Source: Cryptomeria japonica (lineage: Eukaryota > Streptophyta > Pinopsida > Cupressales > Cupressaceae). From it: a DNA stretch of 64,000 nt. Below are positions 36,222 to 48,813 of this stretch, piece by piece; the stretch's first letter is position 1; every line of letters starts with the position of its first letter. The notes beneath the pieces were generated by a model. The model had not been told where the DNA came from and ran no database searches. It saw only the letters and a list, made by a program, of their open reading frames with translations. The position numbers and the translations under genes are program-made. The DNA lies in the NCBI RefSeq assembly GCF_030272615.1, contig NC_081406.1, positions 185,975,770 to 186,039,769 on the forward strand, read 5' to 3'.

Positions 36222-36398
36222 ACAATGACAAGGTTTGTCTTGGATCTACACAACTATGTATAAAGGGGCATCAGGTGCTCTAATGGTCTCACTAGGGTCA
36301 AATGTGATACGTGGATCCTTAGGTGTTTCTTGTTTCTCTACCATATTCACCAAATTTGGAGCTGTGGTAGTGAAATCAGAGGAAGAGAAAGAGGTATG

Positions 36399-38230
36399 TT
36401 AAGTCTCAATCATGTTAGAGGTATGAGAGGGTAAAGGATCAGTGAAAATATTAAGATTTTGATTAGGGGGATCCACTGATTTGTTTCCCTTATAATTCAC
36501 GCCTGCCATAGATATAGTATTATTATCAATCAAGTCTTGAAACTTACATTTTAATGCAAAACATTTTTTTAGTATCATGACCAGGTTGACGATGAAATTG
36601 AGAAAAAGAATTATTATCAAAGTAAGGTGAGGCTGCCTTAGAAGGGTCAATTGGTTTTATTGGAGGAAGTTTGATAACATTTCTTTGTAATAACTGAGAC
36701 ATGATTCTATGCAAAGATTCATTCAAAGGAGTAAATTATATTTCTCTTTTGAAAAATTTAGAAATAGGAGGCACACTTGTTATAGCATTCACATTGTTGT
36801 TGTTGATGGTGTCATTGAATTTGATGAAGCCTTTGTTCAGTTTGAACTTCGCAAATGGTTGTTGAGCACTCTTGCCCTTATCACTCGGAGCCATAGGAGT
36901 AGATTTCTCAAGTTGACTCACAAAAAATTGATAATGGTGAAGTGTTGCGCACAATTGTAGAAAGGAAGTAAACTCAAAAAGGAGAAGTTTTTCCCTAATG
37001 TCTTTTCGTAAATTAGAAATATAAATTCTTTGAATATCATTATCAAGCACTAGAAAAGAAATTTGAGAACACAAATGCTTATATCTACGAATGAAATTAG
37101 TCACTTTTTCTTTAACACCTTGTTTACAATGCATTAAATCTATCAAAGTGATTTTAGGACCTATGTTATTTTGAAATTGGTGAATAAAAGAATTTTCTAA
37201 TTGTTGAAAAGAAGTAATGGAATAGGAAGACAAAGAGAAATGCCATTGTAAAGCCTTATCCCTTAATGTTCTAGTAAACAATTTGGCAAGCAATCTTTGA
37301 TCGTAAGCAAAGTCAATACACAAATTTTGGAATATTTTGGCATGTGTTAAAGAATCACCTTTTATATTATAGAGCTCCGATTGAGGGACTTCAAAATGTT
37401 TAGGAGGGACAACTCTAATGATATCAAGAGAAAGTGGGCTCACAACATCAAATGTGGGCACACTAAACTTGGATTGACTCATAGAAGCAATTTTTTGTTG
37501 CAATGATGAAACAGTTTGAGAAAGGTTATTAATGGTTGCCTCAATTGAGGAATTTATGTTAGACATGTTTGATTGAGAAGGTGGTGTGATGTTATTGAAA
37601 GAAGGCATTGATTGAGAATAAGCTGGTGGAACACTATGGTAATTAGGCATGGGTGATGATTGAGTAGGAAATGGGACACCGAACGGAGGGATAGAATGAT
37701 TAGATGAATTGCCCCCTTGAGTCACATTGATTGGTTGAGAGACAATAGGAATACTCATTGAAGGCATAGATAAATATGGAGGACTGATTGAGGAAGAGGG
37801 ATTGCCCCCATGACTAATGGTTGTAGGTATGACATTTTTATTTGATGTAGTCATGATGTTTGAACTGAAAGTAGGAATACTAGTCATTGAAGTGGTCAAA
37901 GGAATAGAATTATTTCTTTGTGTAGGAGCTTGTGAATAACCTAAGTTCTCAGCACAACTCTTTATAGGCATAACATTAGAATCAACAAAGTGAGAAATAC
38001 CACGCAACATATCAATTCCATTCTTATCACTTTGAATCATGTGTTTTAGACCTTCAATTAATGGAAGAGCTTCACTATTAGGATATTCTTGGGACGTCCA
38101 TTGTTGGAAGTTGTCTAGTCAAAGCTTCTTCTTCATCATTGGAATCATCACTTGGGTAGATATGGATGTTATTAGGATGGGAAGAATTAGCATTATCCTC
38201 ATTGAAGAAGTCACCCAAATTAGGCTCCAT
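36399..38230 (-). pseudogene. gag of the gag-only Ty3/gypsy element
   Basis: The frame opens at the ATG at 38230 (MEPNLGDFFNEDN), has a break near 38085, then runs 434 residues to 36736. The first 200 residues are Ser/Pro/Asn-rich; the Retrotrans_gag core follows (AKIFQNLCIDFAYDQRLLAK, RDKALQWHFSLSSYSI, KVTNFIRRYKHL). A further frame carries the Tat-like knuckle QFHRQPGHDTKK, whose first Cys is Ser, with a shift at about 36560. The core resembles the gag of the Tat-like element on the left but is clearly diverged. Confidence 0.75.
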
Positions 38231-38759
38231 CTCTTTGGGAAACCTTAATTCAAATACTTCGTCTAACGGGGATAGTATAGGTAGGACTAATAGTCGTAAA
38301 ACTCATGCATGGGAGGGAAAATTTGAATTTTGAATTTTAAGAACCAAGTTTGCAAAATTGAATAATGCAAAATTCAAGAAAATTATGATTATACAATTTG
38401 AACTTTGTTGAAAGAAGAAATGACACACTTTTCAAGAAAATTTATGATAAAAAGAGAGTAAAATTTAAAATTAGGGCCAATGGGATACCACTTAATTTTA
38501 AATATCTCCTTGAAAGTTGTTACTAATACATTTGGCCTCAAATTTCGATGGAGGTTTCCGATGGACAAGGCTTTTTGTGATCAAATGTGAATTTTTTTTT
38601 TTAAATTCCTGATAACATTGAAATGTCAATGATGATGCCGATGGCATTTTCCTATGACTCCCATGTTAGTAGGAATTCTGAGGACCAGAGGCATTATTAA
38701 AAAAAAAGAGAAGAGCGGGTTCATTTGAAAACCACACGTGATGGATTGAATTAACTCTC

Positions 38760-38900
38760 AACTTCCTCTGTCTCTGTCAATTCCTTTCTTTCTTTTGCCT
38801 CTTCCTCTGCCTCTTCCTCTGCAAATCAGGTTCGATGTTTCCTTTGCCTCTTTTGCCTCTGCCTCTTCCTCTGCATCTGCCTTTGCAAATTGGGTTGTCT
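38760..38900. repeat. Minisatellite of tgcctcttcctc units
   Basis: Imperfect 6- and 12-base units (cctctg, tgcctcttcctc) recur in two clusters, about 38797-38823 and 38841-38885, with gcaaatcaggtt/gcaaattgggtt after each, suggesting a larger duplicated block. Confidence 0.7.
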
Positions 38901-39146
38901 AGCAGGTAAAAATGAAGGATTGAATTAACTCGTTTGGAGGGTATCGAACTATTGGAGATTGTGAAATTCCTTTAGATTTTCACATGTTGTTAAATTCCTG
39001 TGGAGTTGTAGGTTGTGTATTTGAATCATGTAAAGTTGGTTGCAGACAAGTTCATTTCAGAGTGTGTGTCTCATAAATTTGAGCTTGTCATCCTACTAGT
39101 ATGTTCTCATTTATATATTTTTCTTTACTTTCCTAATGCTGCAGTT

Positions 39147-39431
39147 CCTAGTTATTGAAAAGTCTTCCAATTATTGATTATCTTAGATAAAGGATAAAAG
39201 AATTACATAAAAATTAAAAAATAAGTAAACCATATTTACTATACCAGAATCAATCTACTTGCTTGCTTGTAAATGAATGTTTTCCATCCCTAGTTATTGA
39301 AAAGTCTTCCAATTATCGATTATGTTAGATAAAGGCTAAAAGTATTGTATAAAAATTAAAAAATAAGTAAACCCTATTTACTATATCAGAACCAATCTGC
39401 TTGCTTTCTTGTAAATGAATGTTTTCCATCT
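39147..39431. repeat. Two-copy tandem repeat, period about 142
   Basis: cctagttattgaaaagtctt starts at 39147 and 39289, and the two copies run in parallel to gtaaatgaatgttttccat. A third partial copy (tgctttcttgtaaatgaatg) follows to about 39452. Confidence 0.85.
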
Positions 39432-42400
39432 GCTTTCTTGTAAATGAATGTTTATAAAGTAGTGATTGTATGAATTAGAAATATGATTCCTTAATGAAAA
39501 TTTATTTGGAAATACTTGATTCAAATATATAAAATCAATAAAAGACTAGTGCCTTGACTCCTTACTGGTTTCATATCATTTCAAATGAAAACTCCTACCT
39601 TTAACCTTAGAGACAGTTTTAATAACTTGTTAATGTAACAAGACCATCATCTCAAAGGCTTCCATATGAATTGCAATTAAAATGCGACATCTAGTTAGTC
39701 TTACTAAATTTAACCTTACTTTGGAAGACCAATAAGATAATTCAAAGTTTGCCAACCAATCCTTCAAACTAATATTCAAACTAAAAATTAACCTTAATTA
39801 CAACAACATAAGATTGCACAATGAAACAATCTATGTGAATAGATTTATCCAAGGAATTGATCAATCTATTAAAAAGATAGATACCATCTTGAATGAGATA
39901 CACTTGAATCTTTACATTGAAAATAAAATACTTAAACCAGTTGATTTCAATGCATATCCTCCATCAACTTGGTACTTCCACACAACGAGTTCATAAGAAA
40001 ATGCATAGACACTGTCTTGATAAAAAAAATCTATAAACTTGTGATATCTATCTCTCCTAAAAATTCCTCCACATATAGAAGAGGATTCGGTTTGAAAAAT
40101 GAAAGGGCATACCCTTTAATTAAACTAAAATTAACAAAAAACTAACTAGAAACTAACTACCTAAAAACTGCCCTAACAAACTAGAACTATAAAATACAAA
40201 TTCACATCTTTAAACATCTTTTGATATCTATGGCTGGTCTCCAAGCATCTGATCGCACTTCTGAATATACTTCAAATATCCCTATGTTTTGTAGGTATTT
40301 GCATCGTAGATAATATCTCTAACCGCAATCTCCAAAGTGATGAAGTTTTCCATCTGATTGATTATGTTTGTCATGTCAAGTACATCAGATCAAGCAATGT
40401 TAAGGGAAACACTGAGAAGACTTTGGTACTCCACAATCCATTTATCCTTATCCTTAAACTATCCATTCTGATCTTCAATTTCTGGAAAACCATGTTGTCC
40501 TTACATTCATTAAATTATTTTTGCAATTTTGTGTCAAAGTCTTCATAATTTTTCAACAACTTTTGTATTCCTTTAATAACTTTAGCATTTATATTGGCCA
40601 TTGTCTTATCATACAACTGAGTTCCTAGTCTGTTATAAATCTGGTTGTGAGATATTACATTATCCATATTCTTTTGATAAACAACCCATAAATCTTCAAG
40701 GAAACCCTGCAATTTTTCAAATCTCTTAGTCAATAAAATAGAGATTGTGTCAACCCTCACACTCTGCATTTTCCTGTTCAACTTTTTATTTTCTAGTTGC
40801 ACTTCCTCACATTTCTTTTTCCACTAAGACCCATCATGGATTTGTGACATAGGGTGTCCTCCTCTTTTTAGCAATTCTTCATATAATCCCTTGTACCAAT
40901 CTCTTTCTTTGATCACTTTGACCAATTGTGCTTTGTTAAATTTTGAAATATCAATACCCATATCAGTAGTAACAATGGGATCTACTTCACCAACTTTCAA
41001 TTTCATCATGTGACCAAAGACTTTATCCACATCAATGATTTTTGGCCTCTTATTTGGAGTGTAAAGAGCCCATAAAAGAAAAGCCTCTTCATTCTGGTCA
41101 AATCTAGAGCCAACATACACATCATTGACCCCCTAAATATCCAATTTAAAATCCTTATTCTCATAATGTAATATGATATCAAAAATAAATTATGCACTCA
41201 TGTCCCATCCTACCATCCTAGAAAGATGATGATGTCTTCTTCACTAAGAAGTTGTCTTCCCCTTTGAGGGGTTATAGTTGTCAATTATAAACCGATTTCT
41301 TCCTTTAGTTTCCCCAATAATTCTAATTCTTTTTCAGGGGTTACATTTGGGATAGAATCTCTCAGTTTTTTCCCTTTGAAATTATATAAAAATGATTTAA
41401 ATTCTTTCGACTTAATAAAAACATCATCAGACACAAAGGTAGAATACTCATTGTATCTTGCATCACTATGAATGTTCAGCTTGGCAACAATTTTCTCTTG
41501 CAAGTCTGGCTCTTCTGTTGTGTCTGGTGCTTGATGCCTAGATACCACCTCAACTTCTTCGGACTCGCCTTCACTCTCTTCTTCTTCAGTTTCCATTTCT
41601 TGCAATCTCTTTTTTGCTTTCTTCCAATTTCTTGTTTAATTCATCAATGGTCGTCTGGGCCTCTTCCTCCTCCATGTTTCTAAACATGTCCTCTACTTCC
41701 AAGTAAATATGAATATAATGTCCTAGATTTTGACTTTTCTTGCAATTGTGAATATAACCCTCAGGGTCATAATTGACCCTAGCAACATATTTGAACAAAC
41801 TATATTCTTCAATTAGTTTCCTATCAATGACTTCGTAAGCCTTTGTTGATACAATGGTAAAATCCCTAAAACTAAGAGTCCCAAGAAGGAAAGTCTGCTT
41901 ATGCATACCTCCAAAATGTTTGGCATTTGAAACACTTAATTGTCTCACAATCTCCAGATAAGGAATTATGTCTGGTACAAGTTTTGGCAACAGATATGGG
42001 GTTCCTTGAAACCATAAATCCTGAAGCAAGTAAAATCCTTGTGAACAAACCAATCACCCCAGTTGTGATTGATAATACCTCTTTCATCAAAAACAATAGG
42101 TCTAAGAAATCTTTTAACTTCAGTGGAAATAGATCCTTCACATGAGACACCATACATCTAGTATAATGGCTTTACTATTAGCTCTTCAAACTTGATGTAG
42201 TTTGATTTCATATATCGTGAATCCCAAACTGATGTCCACATTTGTACTGGTTGTTCTTTACCTGCTTTGTCCATTGTGTTCAATTTTAAATTCATTGGCC
42301 ACATACCCCTAAATCTTCCATAAAATAAAATCAAATGCATTAACAACAATTAAAACTTGAAAGTGGGCTCCCTATTATCTCTCAGGTTCAATAAACCTTC

Positions 42401-42681
42401 ATGTAATTTTTCTACAACATAAGTAGCATAATCAAAGGGTCTTAGCTCATACATTTGTACATTTGTTGATAACACCAGCAGCCCAATATTAGCTACATCA
42501 AGGACCTCTATACCTCCAACCTATCTGCATGACATATAGGTGTACTGTAAGTAGTGTCTGAAAATGTCCATGTTGAATGTGGGACCATCCTCTTTGGTTA
42601 GAATGCCCTTCTGAACCCTGTGGAAAGATAAGTTCCACCCTTTATTGTTGGCATTTGGCATTATAACTGACAAAGAGAGAT

Positions 42682-44158
42682 TGTTGGCATTTCAATAAGG
42701 ATATTAAGAAGGTTGTTGATGATTATGGATAAAACTAATTAAGGATGTTTTACTGTCTTAATATTATTATTTTGTCATTGATGTCAAGAAATTGATTTTC
42801 TAATTTAGTATGATGTTGCCATATCTTGAGAAGTATGATTTGATGAGTATAAAGATTTCGGTAAAAGACATAGAAAGAATATGATGAATAAGGGGAGGAA
42901 TAAGTTATTCAATGGGCAACTATTACCGAGTTAGACAATGATGAGATCATGATGTTTAGATTGTTTTGATATCATACATATGTTATTGATTGTAAGGTTA
43001 ATACTATACTATGTTACCAAGCAAAGAACCTAGTCGGTAAACCCTAAGGTTATCGCTATCGATTAATGAAGGCAGAATGTCTACCGAGTGAAGTTAAGTA
43101 TTTACCGAGTTGCAACCGAGTAATAACAGAATGCATTGAATGAATAAAAGCATTATTTAATGAAGGAAGCTGATGAGCTGGCTATGATTAAATGATTGGT
43201 ATGCCATGAATGAAGTTTGTTAAAGAATCTATGGCAAAGGAAAATCGGCAGGAAGATCTACAGCTCAAATTGAACCGCAATACCCTAGCACAAGTTCCAA
43301 GAAATGTATGCAAGTTCCTAGGTGGGGTAAAACATTTTTAGATCGAAAGATACATTAAACCTGGTCAAGTTTGAAGATCTGATGGCTATGATTGATCATG
43401 GGAAATGTGATCAAGGAGATTAAGCGGTTAGCTATTGTTTATAAATAAGGAACTGTTGATAAATAATGTATGCGGGCAAGTGTATGCACAGGGATGCTAC
43501 ATAGTGATTACCGAGCACAGAAGCTTGAAGACCTGTTTTGAATAACAGAGTATAGAGCCCAGTAGATGGACAAGATTAGTTCTATGTCTATATTGTATTA
43601 AGCAAATAAGAATCTGCTTTAGCATTTTAGATGTGAAGTTGCAGAAAGATTTTATTACTGTTATTTTATAATGTGACAGAAAATCTCTTAACCGAGTGGA
43701 CTTAATAGTCTTATTTGTAAAACCCTCTAGCAAGGTGACATTATGATTGAGTGTTTGAAATCCTTTAACAAGGTCACTTCTAACAAGGTGAAGATCCTAA
43801 TAGATCTGAGGGAAATCCCTTAACCAGGTCACATCTAGCAATGTGTTTGCAATCTTTAACAGGATTTGCTTTTAACCAAGCATACTCTAGAAGAGTATAT
43901 TTCTTAGTGGGTCCAAAATCCCACAGTGGTTTTTCCCTAATTTGGGTTTCCACATTAAATATAGTGTTATGAGTGTTATGATGTTTATATGCTTTTGAGT
44001 TTGCATGTTTAGCAGTTTTGGTTATATTACTGATGTATAGCTTACCGAGGTTGAATCTGATGTTTTTATGGAAGATTAAGTTTGTGTGATTCACCCCCCC
44101 CCCCTCTCATCTTATTAGTTTGGCATTTGTACTTAACATTAAGTATCAGAACTATCAT
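42682..44158 (+). repeat. Copia LTR with primer-site stub inserted in the coiled-coil ORF
   Basis: TGTTGGCATTTC (42682) to CTTAACA (44138) has the copia LTR layout, with the cccacagtggtttttccc box and the gattcacccccc tract near its 3' end. The next 20 bases (ttaagtatcagaactatc) resemble the Met-tRNA primer site, so this is probably the 5' end of a plus-strand element whose remainder is lost. The flanks (gagat and ttaag) do not form a target duplication. Confidence 0.65.
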
Positions 44159-44614
44159 TTATAAGTAGTATCTATTTTAACAAATTCCTCCTCTAGTTCT
44201 TCAAACGACAAGGGTACATCAGGGTTAGGGTCTAAGCTAAAAAAATCATCTATGGTACCATGACTAAATCTGATAAACACTTCACCATTTGGAAACTGAA
44301 TGCATCTCTTCACAGAATTGTAATTTTTGACCAAGACTTCCATCAATCTTATATTTACAAAAACATTTGGAATAACTATTTTACCTAAGATGGTTATCCA
44401 CAAGTTACAAATTGGCACTTCTCTGTCCTTTCTCCGAAAATGAAACTGGAAGAGTTCATAACCTCTCACCTTTGTCCAGACATCTCCAACCCCTTTAAAC
44501 TTGTCCTCAAGCTAGTATTTTCTGGGAAAATGCTATTTCGACCTCCTTGATTTTGGGCTTGGGTACTACAATTGATCAATGATATCTTGATTCAGTTTTC
44601 ATGCAAGAGGGAAT

Positions 44615-45647
44615 TGTTAGGACCCAGAGGCAAGTGAGAGGGGGGGTGAATCAGTTGTCTATTAATTTCAACCCAAATAAGACTTAACCAAACTTTATGT
44701 TGGTAGAAAATTTAATAGTTAATTGCAATACCGGTAAAGTTTAATGCATGAAACAAAAAGACAAATAACATACACAACACATAACACAATTATTTGTATG
44801 TGGAAACCCTGTAAGGGGAAAAACCATGGTGGGAAACCTTACCCATAATCAGATGATACTACTGCAGATAGTATGTGTGTACAATATGGTGTCTGCACAT
44901 GTAGAAAGGCCAACTGCCTAGAGTTCACTGCTCAATCACAAAATGGGAGTCACGCTGACTACAATTGGATGGTTAAATCCAATGATAATGTACTACTCAA
45001 AATAGCATCTTCATATGCTAGATTCAATACTAGTTAAGCTCTGCTTGTCTTCTTCATACCTTCCTTGAATCTTCAAATGATGTATGCGTGTATAGCTCTT
45101 CTTATATTTCCATATACCTTATTACAATCCTTTTCTATATCCTCTACATCCTCATTCAATCTCACAAATGAGATCTTACATATATACTAAAGCCTAAGAC
45201 CAAATGTGTAGGTCAACTTACAAATAATATTACAATTAAATCAATTACAAATGAATCAATATGCGATGCATGATGTTGGCTCAATGCATTTACAATAATA
45301 ACAAATCATTTCCATAACATGTCATGTTGATAATGCTTACTGATCCATAACCTAGACCTATTTGTTGGTAACAACAAATATGCAAACTTGATTATATCAA
45401 TGATCAAATCACCAAAACAAAGTGTCCAAACAATGTCTTCGACATAACCAAGTAATCTCCAAGATATTCCAAGTGCTAGTGAACAATATAACCTGTCGGT
45501 GAACTAGATACTAGTGACTGTGCATAAGTCACTGAATCATGCCAATGAACATAACCAAAGATCTCCAAATGCTGATAGGTGTTCTCAAGTGTTGACAAGT
45601 GTTGACATCAATGACAAAACCAATGCAACACAACCAAAATACCAAAA
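44615..45647 (-). repeat. 3' LTR of the copia element
   Basis: TGTTAGGACCCAGAGGCAAG start on the plus strand, ending accaaaa where the other LTR has accaaca. It contains the C/G tract and the aaaccatggtgggaaacc box. Confidence 0.9.
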
Positions 45648-45659
45648 ATCTCCCCCTTT
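45648..45659 (-). other. Polypurine tract of the copia element
   Basis: The minus strand reads CAAAGGGGGAGAT directly upstream of the 3' LTR. Confidence 0.85.
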
Positions 45660-46017
45660 GGCATTGATGGCAACACAAGATGGAAAAACCATCTAAGTGC
45701 CAAAGCCAAAATGCCAAAAACCAAAAACCAACAATCTCCCAAAGAGATCATTAACCAGAAATCAAAATACATAATATCTCTCCCCCTAGGAATAATTTCT
45801 CCCCAAAGATAATGTGTTTTTCCATAGATATCTCTCCCCCTTTGACATCAAATCCCAAAGCAATACAAAAACCAGATAGAATAGTTTATAGAACTTATTA
45901 CAAAATACCAACTTATCAATTTATCCAACTATTCCCCTTAAGAAGTATCTCTCCTCATCAAAGCTGGAAAAAGGTTTCTCTATTAATTCTATCGGTTTGA
46001 TGCCAAACATCAACTGT

Positions 46018-47841
46018 CTAAGTCTCTATCGGTGAGGGTATAACTCCAAGCTGATCTCTGAGATATTCAAAAGTTTTCTTAGGCAAAGGCTTCATAAAAA
46101 TATCTACAATCTGCTCTTTAGTATTCACATAAACCAATTTCACTTCCTTTGCTTCAATATTCTCTTTTAGAAAATTGAATTTGATTGAAACATGTTTAGT
46201 TTTAGAGTGGAATACTGGATTCTTTGATATATCAATTGCTGTCATATTATCATAGTAAATGGTTATAGGTTCTTTGCATTTTACCTTTATGTCCTTCAAC
46301 ATTTGCTTAATCCATAATACCTATGTACAATTAGTTGTTGTTGCAACATATTCTAATTCTACTGTTGATAAAAATGTACAACTCTGTTTCTTGCTCAACC
46401 AGTAAATTAGTCTGCTCTTAAGAAAAAATGCTCCACTGGTGGTGCTTTTTCTGTCATCTACATCTCCTGCCCAATTTGCTTCTGTGTATGCACATAAATC
46501 AAAATTTTCATCTTTACGATACCACAAACCAAGATTTGTTGTGCCTTGTAGGTACCGGAAAATCCTTTTCACTGTTGATTCATGATTTTCTTTAGGATTA
46601 CTCTGAAATCTTGAAACAATACATATTGTATTCATAATATCAGGTCTTGTTTGTGTCAAATACAGTAAACCTTCTATCATAGATTTGTACCTTGTCAAAT
46701 TAACAGATGTTGATTCATCCTTCAAAGATAGTTTATCAGTTCTAGTCATAGGTGTGCTTACCGGTTTAGATTTTTTCATGCCAAATTTCTTAAGTAGTTC
46801 CTTCAAGTACTTTGATTGATTTATGAATATACCTTTATCAGTCTGTGAAATCTGCAATCCTAAAAAGAATTTCATCTTTCCAATCATAGACATTTCAAAT
46901 TCTTCATGCATCTTATTAGAAAAATCTTTATATAATCTGTCTTCTGCTCCAAAAATAATACCGTCAAAAAAAACTTCAATAACCAAGATGTCATCATTAG
47001 TCACTTTGTAATATAAGTTGTTGTCAGCATTACCTTTAGTGTATCCAAGCTTCAAAAGATATTTGTCCAATCTAGCACACCAAGCTCTAGGAGCTTTCTT
47101 CAATCCATATAAAGCTTTCCTTAACCTGCAAACCATATCTTTGTCATCTGTCAAAGAAAATCTATCAGGTTGTTCAATATAAAATTCCTCTTCAAGATCA
47201 CCATTCAGAAATGGACATTTAACATCCATTTGATATACTTTATAGTTCTTGTGTTCTGCACAAGCTAAGAATAGTCTGACTGCCTCAATTCTAGCTACCG
47301 ATGCAAAGGTTTCATTATAATCAATTTCTTCCTTTTGAGAATAGCCCTTACACACTAATCTTTATTTATTTCTTATTACCTTACCATCTTCATTAAGTTT
47401 ATTTCTGAATACCCACTTAGTTCCAATTACATTTTTGTCTTTAGGTTGTGGAACTAATGTCCATGTGTTATTCTTTTCAATTTGTTCTAGTTCATCTTCC
47501 ATAGCTTTAATCCAATGTTTATCTTCACATGCCTCAATAATAGATGTAGGTTTAATTTGAGAAATTAGACATACCTCTTCATTTTCTAGTCTTCCTCTTG
47601 TCATAACTCCTTGATACTTGTTCCCAATAATCTGAATTTTATAGTGATTCAATCTTACATACCGGGGTGTTTTCACTTGCTGTTGTTCTTCAGTCACTGT
47701 GGAATTCTTAGATGATTCTGGTGTGACTGGATCAACATTTTGTACCAGTGTACTTATTTTAGGTTCATTTGTGATAATCTCTATTGTTGGTTCAGAGTCC
47801 ATTGACCTTGGATTACCTCTAAACTGTTCAATAATCTTCAC
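46018..47841 (-). pseudogene. Copia reverse transcriptase and RNase H
   Basis: 47841-47362 gives the lead-in (HWIKAMEDELEQIEKNNTW, IGTKWVFRNKLNEDGK). After a stop, 47355-46321 encodes the reverse transcriptase: YNETFASVARIEAVRLFLA, ALYGLKKAPRAW, then VFFDGIIFGAEDRL, where the catalytic YVDD reads FFDG, so the second Asp is lost. RNase H follows with AYTEANWAGDVDDRKSTTSG and KTKHVSIKFNFLKE, a stop splitting it near 46320, and ends at 46018. The domains are nearly full length. Confidence 0.9.
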
Positions 47842-47862
47842 ATTTGCACTTTCAACAATTTT

Positions 47863-48790
47863 CTACATTCTCTTATTAAAACATCTATATGCCTTGCTCT
47901 TAGATGAATAACCAAAAAATATTCCTTCATCACTTCTAGAATCAAATTTTCCAATATACCTATCTCTTCTAATATAACATTTGCTCCCAAATATTTTGAA
48001 ATATTTAAGAGTAGGAGTATTACCAAACCATAGTTCATGAGGGGTCTTACCGGTTTCACCTTTGATGTGAACTCTGATGAATGTATTAATAGTTGTATTG
48101 ACTACTTCTCTCCAATATACATGAGGTAGGTTTGCTTCTGATATCATGCTTCTAGCCGCATCCAAAATAGTTATGTTATTCCTTCCACAACTCCATTCTA
48201 TTGGGGTGTCTGAGGTGCTGATAGTTGTCTTCTAATTCCATTCACTTCACAGAATGTATTAAATTCCTTAGATGAGAATTGACCTCCTTGATCTGATCTC
48301 AAACATTTGATTTTCTTACCGGTTTCATTCTCTACCATTACCTTGAATAGTTTGAATTTCCCAAAAGCTTCTGATTTCTCCTTGAGAAAAGTAACCCAAC
48401 ACATTCTAGAATAATCATCAATGATTAGCATAAAATATCTATCTCCTTGTAAGCTTCTAGTTCTTGCTAGACCACATAAGTCAGTGTGAATTAAGTCAAG
48501 AACATTATAAGATTTATCTGCAATACTCTTCAAAGTTGTTCTAACTTTCTTTCCGAATTGACATTCCTTACATACCAGATTGTGAGGTTTAATAATCTTA
48601 GGTAAATCCCTTACTACCTTAGTTGTACGGATTTTCACAATGCAATCAAAATTTACATGACAGTCTCTTATGCCATAACTAACTTTCATCAATATGTGCA
48701 ATCAAGCATTCTTTCTGATTGTTATTCAAGTGAAAGGTATTACCTCTAGTCTTATTATCGGTTGCAATTTCCAAACCAGTTCTATTCATG
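47863..48790 (-). pseudogene. Copia integrase
   Basis: 48701-48198 carries the zinc-binding end (CKECQFGKKVR) and the catalytic core: DLIHTDLCGL, LIIDDYSRMCWVTFLKEKSE, IKCLRSDQGGQF (the first and second Asp are present). A break near 48190 precedes 48165-47863, with LPHVYWREVVNTTINTFIR and GKTPHELWFGNTPTLKYFKI, the copia integrase C-terminal region. The DDE Glu lies around the break. Confidence 0.85.
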
Positions 48791-48813
48791 ATTTTGCATT
48801 TACCATTCTTGAA

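Larger units (their letters stand above)
32926..38230 (-). mobile_element. Non-autonomous Ty3/gypsy element with gag and protease only
   Basis: On the minus strand: gag from 38230, knuckle near 36600, protease-like domain 36221-35886, a proline-rich region 35784-35293, a polypurine tract at 34143-34128 and the 3' LTR 34127-32926. No reverse transcriptase, RNase H or integrase was found between protease and LTR, where a pol of about 3 kb would belong. I could not find the 5' LTR; a possible primer site (tggtatcccattgg, minus, about 38494-38478) is weak. Such elements depend on enzymes from relatives. Confidence 0.7.
38231..40179. other. No gene; repeats only
   Basis: 38231-38500 is probably the leader of the gag-only element. 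38760-38900 carries a C/T-rich minisatellite (tgcctcttcctc units). 39147-39431 is a two-copy tandem repeat. The remainder is AT-rich without a supported ORF. Confidence 0.4.

Noticed and set aside
38478-38494. Primer binding site of the gag-only element (tggtatcccattgg)
   Set aside because: Only the first seven bases fit and no LTR end (CA) adjoins it.
42661-42681. Polypurine tract of a plus-strand element with an antisense ORF
   Set aside because: The bases read in frame as part of the interrupted ORF (NLSLSV), so the resemblance may be chance. Kept only as a low-weight finding.
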